Positions 1 to 8,061 of a stretch of DNA of 64,000 nucleotides are shown here, piece by piece. This DNA is from Anaerococcus jeddahensis (GTDB lineage: Bacteria > Bacillota > Clostridia > Tissierellales > Peptoniphilaceae), in NCBI RefSeq assembly GCF_001182725.1, contig NZ_CWHU01000004.1, positions 223,506-287,505 of the forward strand. Reading direction: 5' to 3'. Below the pieces are notes generated by a model. It did not search any database and was not told the origin of the DNA. It worked only from the letters and a program-made list of their open reading frames with translations. The position numbers and the translations under genes were made by a program. Positions within the stretch are counted from its first letter, which is position 1; each line of letters opens with the position of its first letter.

Positions 1-497
1 TCAATTAAAATAGCATTGTTTTTATTGCAGATATCTATTATTTCATCTAATTTTGCTGGGGTTCCGTATAAATGTACTAATAAAACATATTTTGTATCCG
101 GATATATTTCAAAAGCTTTTTCTAGTGCCTTTGGATCCATATTCCAAGTATCATATTCTGAATCTATAAATATAGGTTCTGCACCTTCATAACAAATTGA
201 ATTTGCACTTGCTGAAAAAGTCATAGAAGAACAAAAAACTCTATCTCCTCTTTTTACTCCCGCAAGTTTTATAGCCAAGTGTAGTGTTGAAGTACCGCTT
301 GCAAGTCCAACTGCATTTTTTGAACCTGTAATTTTTGCCACTTCTTCTTCTACCTTATTAATATTTTCTCCAACTGTTGACATCCAATTTGTTTTAAATG
401 CTTCTGTCATATATTTTAATTCATCTCCATGCATAGTTGGAGATGATAACCAAACTTTTTTATCTAGAGGCTTAATTTTTTCATTTTTATTTAACAT
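1..497 (-). CDS. DegT/DnrJ/EryC1/StrS-type aminotransferase, N-terminal part (runs off the window)
   Basis: PLP-dependent sugar aminotransferase family that puts an amino group on keto-sugar nucleotides for surface glycans. About 165 N-terminal residues are visible. They show the family pattern: an early PTMHGDELKYM-like stretch, SGTSTLHLA (the segment that contacts PLP phosphate), and the later D-x-W-N-M-D and LVHLYG segments. The PLP lysine lies outside the window. The ATG directly abuts the TAA of the upstream 4,6-dehydratase gene, so the two are co-transcribed and probably act in series: dehydratase makes a 4-keto-6-deoxy sugar, this enzyme aminates it. The exact sugar (bacillosamine-like or other) cannot be told from the sequence. 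Confidence 0.85.
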   Translation of the reverse strand, partial: MLNKNEKIKPLDKKVWLSSPTMHGDELKYMTEAFKTNWMSTVGENINKVEEEVAKITGSKNAVGLASGTSTLHLAIKLAGVKRGDRVFCSSMTFSASANSICYEGAEPIFIDSEYDTWNMDPKALEKAFEIYPDTKYVLLVHLYGTPAKLDEIIDICNKNNAILI

Positions 498-2468
498 TTA
501 TTTCACCTTTTTATCATTTTTTCCTATAAATGTACTTATCAAAGTATTTATCGTAACAACTATGTCTAATTCGTCTATGTTTTCTTGATTTATTACCTTA
601 TCTAATTTTTGGAAAAATTCTTCTTTTGAAAATTCTAATGGTCTTCCTACGGATATTCCTTCTACTTTTGTATCTGATAATAATTCTTCATCCATTAGTC
701 TTTCTTCGTATAGTTTTTCTCCTGGTCTTAGTCCTGTGTATACTATTGGCATGTCTATGTCTGGTTTGTAGCCTGATAATTTTATCAATTGCCTTGCCAA
801 ATAGTCTATTTTTACCGGCTCTCCCATATCTAGGACAAATATTTCTCCGCCTTTTGCCATTGAGCCTGCTTGTAATACTAATTTTACTGCTTCTTTTATG
901 GTCATAAAGTAACGGATTATTTCTGGGTGAGTTACTGTTACTGGTCCACCTGATGCTATTTGTTCTTTGAATAGTGGTATTACTGATCCGTTTGAACCTA
1001 GGACGTTTCCAAATCTTACTGCAACAAATTCTGTTTGTGGTGTTTTTCCTTGTAGGTAATCTTTTGGATTTATTGTAACTATTCTATCTCCATCGTTGAT
1101 TGTTACTTTTGCTAGTTTTTCGTATTCTTTGTTTTGTCTTATATCGTTTATTCCTTGGATTATTTTCTCGCAAACTCTTTTTGTTGCTCCCATTACTGAT
1201 GTTGGATTTACTGCCTTGTCTGTTGATATTAGGACAAATCTTTTTGCATTATATATTAATGAAAGAAGGGCTACTATGTAGGTTCCTCTTACATTATTTT
1301 TTATTGCCTCTACTGGACTTACTTCCATCAATGGAACGTGTTTGTGCGCTGCTGCGTGGAATATTATTTCTGGTTTGTATGTTTCGAATACTTTTTTTAC
1401 TCTTGCATAGTCTCTTACTGAACCAATCAAGGTTATAAATTTTAAATCTTTATTATTTCTTTTTAACTCTTGCTCAATTTCGTAGGCATTATTTTCATAT
1501 ATATCAAATATTATCAAAAGTTTTGGTCCGTATTGGGCAATCTGCCTACATAATTCTGACCCTATTGATCCGCCTCCTCCTGTTACAAGAACTACCTTGT
1601 CGTTTAGGTAATCGAAGGTTTCATTTGAGAAAATTTTCACTGGATCACGTCCTAGTAAATCTTCAATTTGGACATCTTTCATTCCTGACATTGATACGCT
1701 TCCTGAAACTAATTGGTAAATTCCTGGTAGGACTTTTACTTCACAATTTGTTTCATTGCATATTTGTAGGATTTCTCTTTTTTGATTTTCTTGGGCTGAT
1801 GGTAGAGCAACCAAGATGAGGTCTATATCTTCTTTTTTAACGATTTCTTTTATTAAGTCTCTCCCACCAAATATTTTGGTTCCGTCTATATATTGACCTT
1901 TTTTTTCTGGATTGTCGTCTATAAAGGCTACTACTTTTATTGCAGTGTTTTTTTGTTTATTAGATTTATTTATGTCTTCTTTTATAGTTTGTCCAGCTGA
2001 ACCTGCTCCAATTATTATTGCCTTTTTAAAGGATGGATTTTTGTCTATTGAATTATAGACCTTTTGCATTAACATTTTTTTAGAAAATCTAATAGCTACT
2101 GTCATATTGTATTGAATTAAAAATCCAAATACAAAATATGAAATTGGCATTCTTTGAAATAATACTGATATGCCAAAAATATGAATTAATAGAGATAGAA
2201 CTACTGCTTGTGTTATTTTTATTAATTCATTGTATGAAGAATACTCCAATATGATTCTATAGAGCCTAAACACAATATATATTGCTATAGTAATAACTGT
2301 ATTTATTAGTGCATAATTTTTAAAAGTATTTAAATACATCAATGGAATTTGACTAAAATTCATATCGAATCTTAAATATAGAGCCAAAAAATATGCTGTG
2401 TTAACAATAAATATGTCAAACATTAATAGTATAAAAGTTTTTTTATTTAATATTTTTTTAGAATTCAT
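498..2468 (-). CDS. Membrane-bound nucleoside-diphosphate sugar 4,6-dehydratase (CapD/PglF-like)
   Basis: 656 residues, the full length of the PglF/CapD long form. Four predicted membrane helices fall at about 11-32, 52-70, 86-104 and 108-126. They are followed by a first Rossmann-like domain (GAGSAG near 154) and a C-terminal SDR catalytic domain (TGGGGSIGSEL near 296-306). The active-site motif is MGATK (426-430), where Met replaces the usual Tyr, as in inverting or retaining 4,6-dehydratases acting on UDP-GlcNAc. Family knowledge points to UDP-GlcNAc conversion to the 4-keto-6-deoxy sugar at the membrane. It is second in an operon after a small membrane protein and directly before the aminotransferase. 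The substrate is inferred. Confidence 0.88.
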   Translation of the reverse strand: MNSKKILNKKTFILLMFDIFIVNTAYFLALYLRFDMNFSQIPLMYLNTFKNYALINTVITIAIYIVFRLYRIILEYSSYNELIKITQAVVLSLLIHIFGISVLFQRMPISYFVFGFLIQYNMTVAIRFSKKMLMQKVYNSIDKNPSFKKAIIIGAGSAGQTIKEDINKSNKQKNTAIKVVAFIDDNPEKKGQYIDGTKIFGGRDLIKEIVKKEDIDLILVALPSAQENQKREILQICNETNCEVKVLPGIYQLVSGSVSMSGMKDVQIEDLLGRDPVKIFSNETFDYLNDKVVLVTGGGGSIGSELCRQIAQYGPKLLIIFDIYENNAYEIEQELKRNNKDLKFITLIGSVRDYARVKKVFETYKPEIIFHAAAHKHVPLMEVSPVEAIKNNVRGTYIVALLSLIYNAKRFVLISTDKAVNPTSVMGATKRVCEKIIQGINDIRQNKEYEKLAKVTINDGDRIVTINPKDYLQGKTPQTEFVAVRFGNVLGSNGSVIPLFKEQIASGGPVTVTHPEIIRYFMTIKEAVKLVLQAGSMAKGGEIFVLDMGEPVKIDYLARQLIKLSGYKPDIDMPIVYTGLRPGEKLYEERLMDEELLSDTKVEGISVGRPLEFSKEEFFQKLDKVINQENIDELDIVVTINTLISTFIGKNDKKVK

Positions 2469-2557
2469 TTTATTCCTTTTTCTTTTCTATTATTTTATTT
2501 AATTCAAAATTTCAAATATTTCTAATTTTTACATTAACTGAATTAGAAATTTTATTT

Positions 2558-2746
2558 CTATCCTCTTACATTTTCCTTTTTAAAAACCAAATACGAAAAC
2601 CACAAAATCAAAAGCAATATTATTGCCAAAATTATAAATCTCATTGTTTGTGGCAAGATATTATATTTATTCAAAAAATAAAAAAATCCTATATAAACAA
2701 TAGAAGATAAGATGATTGAAATTTTTGATATTATGCTCTTTGACAT
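2558..2746 (-). CDS. Small two-helix membrane protein, unknown function
   Basis: 62 residues with two hydrophobic segments (about 8-25 and 34-55) and a basic tail (FKKENVRG). It is a convincing gene despite its size: AAGGAG lies a few bases upstream of the ATG, and a good promoter lies just beyond it. It is the first gene of the operon leading to the sugar dehydratase and aminotransferase, with a gap of about 90 bases to the dehydratase. I do not recognise the family. A role in the surface-glycan locus is suggested only by position. Confidence 0.6.
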   Translation of the reverse strand: MSKSIISKISIILSSIVYIGFFYFLNKYNILPQTMRFIILAIILLLILWFSYLVFKKENVRG

Positions 2747-2792
2747 ATTTTCTATTTCTCCTTGTGTACATAATTTGTACTTATTCCAATAT

Positions 2793-2821
2793 AGAATATA
2801 CTAATTTGTAACTTTTGTCAA
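2793..2821 (-). promoter_or_regulatory. Sigma-70-type promoter for the glycan operon
   Basis: On the minus strand TTGACA (2816-2821) and TATTCT (2793-2798) are separated by 17 bases. This predicts a start near 2786, about 40 bases before the ATG of the 62-residue gene. Confidence 0.65.
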
Positions 2822-2907
2822 TGAATTATAATGTTTGTTCCTTGAAATTTTACACTTTTGTAATATTTAAAAAAGTATATTAAATTTTTTTCTTTTTCTA
2901 ATTTATT

Positions 2908-2934
2908 TTTACAAAAAAACAAATAAAGTATAAT
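2908..2934 (+). promoter_or_regulatory. Probable promoter of pepC
   Basis: TATAAT at 2929-2934 lies 23 bases upstream of the pepC ATG. A TTTACA at 2908-2913 gives a rather short 15-base spacer, so the -35 assignment is weak. Confidence 0.4.
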
Positions 2935-2957
2935 TAATCATTATAAAGAGGTGACTT

Positions 2958-4277
2958 ATGATATTAGATGACAAAATTTTTGATAAATTAGAAAAAACTT
3001 ATGACCTTGAGCCTAAAAACAAGGTTATTGAAAATGCTATTTCAAATATGGGGATTAGGGAGGCTTCGCTTAATAAAAATATTATTAACAAGCACGATTT
3101 TATTTTTTCTAACCAAGTTGAAACTAAAGATGTGACTAATCAAAAAAAGACTGGTAGATGTTGGATGTTTGCGGGGCTTAATATGGTTAGGATGCATATT
3201 GCTAAAAAACTTAATATGGAAAAATTTGAGCTTTCTGAGTCTTTTTTGTATTTTTATGACAATATGGAAAAAACAAATTTGTTTTTGCAAAGGGTTATTG
3301 ATACAAAAAATTTGGATATTAAGGATAGAAAAGTTGAGGATGTATTTTATTCTACTCCTGAAGACGGGGGGTATTTTGAATTTTTCTATTATTTGATTAA
3401 AAAATATGGAATTCTTCCAAAAACTAATATGGGTGAAGTTTTTCATACTGAGGTATCTCAGTTTATGTTTTATGTTTTGGAATATGCCTTAAAAAAAATC
3501 GCCATGGAAATAAGGGCAACGGATAATGAAAAAGAAATTGAAATTTTGAGGGGAAAAGGACTTTCTTATGCCTATAATATTTTTGCTAAATCTATTGGAA
3601 AGCCTGTGAAAAATTTTGATTTTAAATATTATGACAAGGATGACAAATATCACATCGAAAAAAATATGACTCCAAAATCTTTTTTTGAAAAGTATGTGGG
3701 TGATTTTTTTGATGGAAAAGTTAAATTATTAAACGATCCAAGACATCCTTACAATAGGATTTTGGTTGATAAGGTCGCAAAAAATGCGGTTGATCTTCCA
3801 GATCTTGATGGAATTAATGTTGATATGGATACCATGAGTAAATTTGCCCAAAAATCTATAAAAAATAATGAGACAATGTGGTTTGCCTGTGATGTTGATA
3901 TAAATGAAGACAGGGAAAGTGGCGTTTTGGATGAAAATTTATTTAATTTCGACCAAACTTTTACAAACTTTCCAAAAATGACTAAGGAAGAAAGAATTAA
4001 TTCAAGATTTTCAACAGCCTGCCACGCTATGAATTTAACTGGTTTTGATAAAATTAAAAAGGATGTTAAGTTTTGGAAAATCGAAAATTCCTGGGGAGAA
4101 GATGACGGAAAGGATGGATATTTTTCCATGACTGACGAATGGTTTAGGGAAAATACTTTTGAATTGATAATTGATAAGAAATTTTTGACCAAGAAAGTTA
4201 TGGAAGCTTTTGATAAGGAGAAAATTTATTATGATGAGTTTGATCCTATGTATAAGATGCTTAAAAATGTTAGGTAG
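2958..4277 (+). CDS. pepC: Aminopeptidase C (bleomycin hydrolase family, C1 cysteine peptidase)
   Basis: 439 residues, the usual length for PepC, a cytoplasmic hexameric thiol aminopeptidase that trims peptides. The catalytic Cys68 lies in the family signature TGRCWMFAG, His about 356 in ACHAMNLTGF and Asn about 377 in ENSWGE. AAAGAGGTG precedes the ATG. The gene stands alone on the plus strand, opposite the glycan operon and followed by the repeat-rich gap. Together with pepF and the M29 peptidase elsewhere in the window it suggests an amino-acid-fermenting lifestyle; that last point is inference. Confidence 0.95.
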   Translation: MILDDKIFDKLEKTYDLEPKNKVIENAISNMGIREASLNKNIINKHDFIFSNQVETKDVTNQKKTGRCWMFAGLNMVRMHIAKKLNMEKFELSESFLYFYDNMEKTNLFLQRVIDTKNLDIKDRKVEDVFYSTPEDGGYFEFFYYLIKKYGILPKTNMGEVFHTEVSQFMFYVLEYALKKIAMEIRATDNEKEIEILRGKGLSYAYNIFAKSIGKPVKNFDFKYYDKDDKYHIEKNMTPKSFFEKYVGDFFDGKVKLLNDPRHPYNRILVDKVAKNAVDLPDLDGINVDMDTMSKFAQKSIKNNETMWFACDVDINEDRESGVLDENLFNFDQTFTNFPKMTKEERINSRFSTACHAMNLTGFDKIKKDVKFWKIENSWGEDDGKDGYFSMTDEWFRENTFELIIDKKFLTKKVMEAFDKEKIYYDEFDPMYKMLKNVR

Positions 4278-4312
4278 GAATTTTTTTGATCAATTAATAA
4301 AGATATATATAG

Positions 4313-5686
4313 CCAATATCGACTAAAGGTAAGGTAGTGAAGTGCATAAGAGATCTCTTTATTTTCTTTGCTAAAAGCTTAGTTTTATTTTTTGATTAAT
4401 TTAATTTATTAGATCTCTCCACACTAAAACTCATTTGCTTCGCAAATTCCTTTGTGCTTATGAAAACTCATTTACTACGTAAATTCCTCCGTGCTCTCGC
4501 ACTAGTTTTAGGGATAAATATGCCAAATCAAGGCATATTTATCAGGTCGAGATGGGTGCTGATTTTATTTGGTTTATTTCTGAAGGATAGATTTTTTTTA
4601 TATTTGAATTTGATAAGAGATCTCTCGACTTCGCTCGAGATGGGCTAAATTGGAAATTTTTTATTACTAAATGATCATCTTAATTTAGATTGTATTTAAT
4701 ATATTTTCCTAATCGTTTTAATAAGTATAAACTTCAGCTATTAAATAAATATCCCAAACACCCATCTCGACTAAACGTAACGAAGTGGAGCGCACGGAGA
4801 GATCTCTTTTATTTTCTTTGCTAAAAGCTTAGTTTTATTTTTTGATTAATTTAATTTATGAGATCTCTTCTTATATTTTGCTAAAGGCTGATTCTGTTTC
4901 TTGATAAACTTAATCATGAGATCTCTCGACTTCGCTCGAGATGGGCTAAATTGGAAATTTTTTATTACTAAATAATTACCTTAATTTAGATTGTATTTAA
5001 TATATTTTCCTAATCGTTTTAATAAGTATAAACTTCAGCTATTAAATAAATATCCCAAACACCCATCTCGACTAAACGTAACGAAGTGGAGTGCACGGAG
5101 AGATCTCTTTTGTTTTCTTTGCTAAAAGCTTAGTTTTATTCTTAGATTAATTTAATAAATGAGATCTCTCGACTACTAAAACTCATTTGCTTCGCAAATT
5201 CTTCCGTGCTTATGAAAACTCATTTACTACGTAAATTCCTCCGTGCTCTCGCACTAGTTTTCAGGATTTATAACCGAAATCAACGGTTATAAATCTGCAC
5301 TAGTTTTAGGGATAAATATGCCAAATCAAGGCATATTTATCTGCTCGAGATGGGCTTAATTGGAAATTTTTTATTACTAAATAATCATCTTAATTTAGAT
5401 TGTATTTAATAGATTTTTCCTAATCGTTTTAATAATATAAACTTTAGCTATTAAATAAATATCCCCAACGCCCATCTCGACTAAACGTAACGTAGTGGAG
5501 TGCACAGAGAGATCTCTTTTGTTTTCTTTGCTAAAAGCTTAGTTTTATTTTTTGATTAATTTAATTTATGAGATCTCTCCACAAGGTCGAGATGGGGTAT
5601 GGATTATTCTACTTAATTGCTAAAGAGTAAATTTTTTTCATTTGAATTTAATAAAAGATTTATAAACTCACTTGGTTCGCTCGAGA
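4313..5686. repeat. Dense array of the GAGATCTC...GATGGG intergenic repeat plus tandem ~300-400 bp duplications
   Basis: This 1.5 kb gap has no credible gene. F denotes GAGATCTC to GATGGG read on the plus strand, R the reverse. Copies: R remnant 4313-4357; F 4411-4556; F 4617-4644; R 4761-4807; half copy 4860-4868; F 4918-4945; R 5062-5108; F 5161-5354; R 5471-5516; F 5570-5596; degenerate F about 5656-5686. The stretch from 'GCTAAATTGG' at 4645 to the next GAGATCTC recurs almost unchanged at 4946 and, after the long copy, at about 5355. This gives three tandem units sharing the 'TTGCTAAAAGCTTAG' block (also seen before 4411). The long copies 4411-4556 and 5161-5354 contain serial hairpins, including arms GATAAATATGCC/GGCATATTTATC at 4513-4543 and 5311-5341 and GATTTATAACCG/CGGTTATAAATC at 5265-5295. 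Confidence 0.9.
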
Positions 5687-5772
5687 TTTGTGTCCTTTTT
5701 ATTTACTTTGTTTTTAAGGAATTTTTTATTTTTTTATAAAAATTTTATCCCAAAATATTTAATATATACATA

Positions 5773-5817
5773 GAAAAACCCATCTTAATTTTTATTTTCA
5801 AGATGGGTTTTCTTTTT
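5773..5817. terminator. Terminator downstream of hemL, works in both directions
   Basis: Arms AAAACCCATCTT and AAGATGGGTTTT around a 13-base AT loop, with T-runs on both strands. It lies directly after the hemL stop. The arm sequence CCCATCT/AGATGGG resembles the outer end of the local repeats. Confidence 0.8.
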
Positions 5818-7096
5818 ATTTTGTTTTTTTAATATATTCTAGGGCTTTTTTGTTTTGTTCTATTGTGTAATTTATTATATCCTCATCTAAAGCGTCTGAC
5901 ATGAACATGGCTTCAAATTGGGCTGGGGGTAGGAGGATTTTTTTATCTTTCATGTAGTTAAAATATTTTGAATAGGTTTCAAGGTCTGCTTTTTGAACGT
6001 CGTCGTATGATTTTATTTGGTCAAATTCTCCAAAAAATATTGACATCATTGATTTATACCTTGTTACAAATCCGTCTACTCCCGTTTGTTTTAAATTATC
6101 TTTGAATCCTTCTTCTAGCATTTTTGCGTATTTTTCTAGTCTTTTATAAATATCTGGATTTTCTTTTAAAATTCTTAGAACATCTAGGCCCATTTTCATT
6201 ATAAATGGGGATCCTGATAGGGTTCCTGCTTGGTAGACTGGACCAATTGGTGATAAAACTTCCATAATTTCTCGTCTTCCTCCAAAGCCTCCAACTGGCA
6301 TTCCCCCTCCTACAATTTTTCCAAAGCAAAACATATCTGGTTTTACTCCAAATTCTGTAGAAATTGATCCGAATTTTAATCTAAAAGCTGTAATTACTTC
6401 GTCAAATATTAAAATTATTTTATTTTCTTCTGTAATTTTTCTAAGCTCTTTTACAAATTCCAAATCTATCGGAACAACTCCCATGTTTCCTGCTATTGGT
6501 TCTAAGATTACTGCTGCAATTTGATCTTTGTTTTCTTCAATTGTTTTTTTGACAGATTCTATATCGTTATATTTGCAAACCAGAGTATCTTTTATTACTT
6601 CTTTTGGAACTCCTGCTGATGTGGCTACATTAAAAGTCAATGCTCCCGATCCAGATTTTACCAATAGTCCATCAGAGTGGCCATGATAGCATCCTTCAAA
6701 TTTTATTATTTTATCTTTTTTAGTAAATCCTCTTGCACATCTTATGGCTGACATGGTTGCTTCTGTTCCAGAATTTACCATTCTTATCATATCGGTGTTG
6801 AAGGCTTCTGCCAAAAATTTTGCCATATCGACTTCTACTTTTGTAGGAAGCCCAAAGGTTAAGCCTTCTTCCAAATATCCTTTTGCTTTTTCGATTAATT
6901 CTTTTTTTCCGTGGCCCAAAATCATTGGTCCCCAAGATGAAATAAAATCTATATAAGCCTCGTCATTTTCATCAACGATTGTTGATCCTTTTCCATATTT
7001 TGCAAAAAGTGGATTGCCACCAACTGCTCCAAAGGCTCTTACTGGAGAATTTACTCCGCCTGGTATATATTTTTTTGCTTGGTCAAAAAGACTCAT
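5816..7096 (-). CDS. hemL: Glutamate-1-semialdehyde 2,1-aminomutase
   Basis: 426 residues, full length. This PLP enzyme turns glutamate-1-semialdehyde into 5-aminolevulinate, the second step of C5-pathway tetrapyrrole synthesis. Visible signatures: PGGVNSPVRAFG at the N-terminus, GCYHGHSDG, FDEVITAFR, and the PLP lysine in FGKIVGGGMPVGG. It is the last gene of the hem operon, with its ATG overlapping the hemB stop, and is followed by a strong terminator. Gene order does not follow reaction order: hemA is first and hemL last. Confidence 0.96.
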   Translation of the reverse strand: MSLFDQAKKYIPGGVNSPVRAFGAVGGNPLFAKYGKGSTIVDENDEAYIDFISSWGPMILGHGKKELIEKAKGYLEEGLTFGLPTKVEVDMAKFLAEAFNTDMIRMVNSGTEATMSAIRCARGFTKKDKIIKFEGCYHGHSDGLLVKSGSGALTFNVATSAGVPKEVIKDTLVCKYNDIESVKKTIEENKDQIAAVILEPIAGNMGVVPIDLEFVKELRKITEENKIILIFDEVITAFRLKFGSISTEFGVKPDMFCFGKIVGGGMPVGGFGGRREIMEVLSPIGPVYQAGTLSGSPFIMKMGLDVLRILKENPDIYKRLEKYAKMLEEGFKDNLKQTGVDGFVTRYKSMMSIFFGEFDQIKSYDDVQKADLETYSKYFNYMKDKKILLPPAQFEAMFMSDALDEDIINYTIEQNKKALEYIKKTK

Positions 7097-8061
7097 TATA
7101 TTTCTCCCCTCAATTTTTTTGCCATTTCTTTTGCATGGTAGGTGATTATCATTTTTGCACCAGCTCTTTTTATTGAAATTAAAATTTCGTAAATTATCTC
7201 TTCTTTTACTAGTCCCATTTTTATGGCATTTTTTACCATGGAATATTCCCCACTAACATTGTAAGCAACAATATTTGTATTAAAATTATCCTTTGTTCTT
7301 TGAATTATATCCAAAAATGATAGGGTTGGTTTTACAATTATAAAATCTGCATCTTCTTCGAGGTCGAGGGCAATTTCTCTCATGGCCTCGTTTGAATTGT
7401 GATAATCCATTTGGTAAGATTTTCTATCGCCAAATGATGGGGCAGAATCTGCTGCCTCCCTAAATGGTCCGTAAAAATTTGATGCATATTTTGCAGAATA
7501 TGCCATTATAGGAATATTTTTAAAATTATTTTCATCGAGAATTTTTCTAATTGCCTTTATCCTAAAATCCATCATATCCGATGGTGCGATAATATCTGCG
7601 CCTGCCTTTGCGTGAGATAGGGCAATTTTTGCAATATATGAAACGGTTTCGTCATTTAAAACATGACCTTCGTGGTCCAAAATTCCACAATGACCGTGGT
7701 CTGTGTATTCACACATACAAACATCGGTTATAACAAGCAAATCTTTATTTATTTTTTTTATTTTTCTTACAGCTTTTTGAATAATTCCATCTTCCGCATA
7801 AGCTTCTGATCCGTGGTCGTCTTTTTTATTTGGGATTCCAAATAAAATTACTGCCCTTATTCCAAGGTCTACAATTTCTTTTATCTCATCTTCCAATTTA
7901 TCAATTGAAAAATGATAGCAATCTGGCATTGAAGGAATTTCTTTTTTTATATTTTCACCTTCAACCACAAAAAGTGGATAAATAAAATCGGAAATTTCAA
8001 GACTTGTTTCTTTTGTCATTTCTCTTAAAATTTTATTTTCTCTAATTCTTCTCATCCTCAT
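7096..8061 (-). CDS. hemB: Porphobilinogen synthase (5-aminolevulinate dehydratase)
   Basis: Condenses two 5-aminolevulinates to porphobilinogen. Signatures: the metal-site cysteine segment DVCMCEYTDHGHCG, the Schiff-base segment AYSAKYASNFYGPFR and the second lysine segment VKPTLSFLDI. The open frame begins at 8082, but I place the start at the ATG at 8061 (321 residues). GGAG sits six bases upstream of that ATG, the protein then begins MRMRRIRENK as homologues do, and no ribosome site precedes the earlier ATG. It overlaps the end of the upstream hemC-cobA-hemD gene by 20 bases, which suggests translational coupling. Confidence 0.95.
   Translation of the reverse strand: MRMRRIRENKILREMTKETSLEISDFIYPLFVVEGENIKKEIPSMPDCYHFSIDKLEDEIKEIVDLGIRAVILFGIPNKKDDHGSEAYAEDGIIQKAVRKIKKINKDLLVITDVCMCEYTDHGHCGILDHEGHVLNDETVSYIAKIALSHAKAGADIIAPSDMMDFRIKAIRKILDENNFKNIPIMAYSAKYASNFYGPFREAADSAPSFGDRKSYQMDYHNSNEAMREIALDLEEDADFIIVKPTLSFLDIIQRTKDNFNTNIVAYNVSGEYSMVKNAIKMGLVKEEIIYEILISIKRAGAKMIITYHAKEMAKKLRGEI

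Noticed and set aside
4313-5686. CRISPR array
   Set aside because: Repeats recur, but unit length and spacing vary, orientation alternates, the spacers themselves are repeated, and there are no cas genes.
4280-5700. Insertion sequence
   Set aside because: No open frame with transposase features and no matching terminal repeats around a gene-sized body; the small open frame at 4454-4648 lies across the repeats and has no ribosome site.
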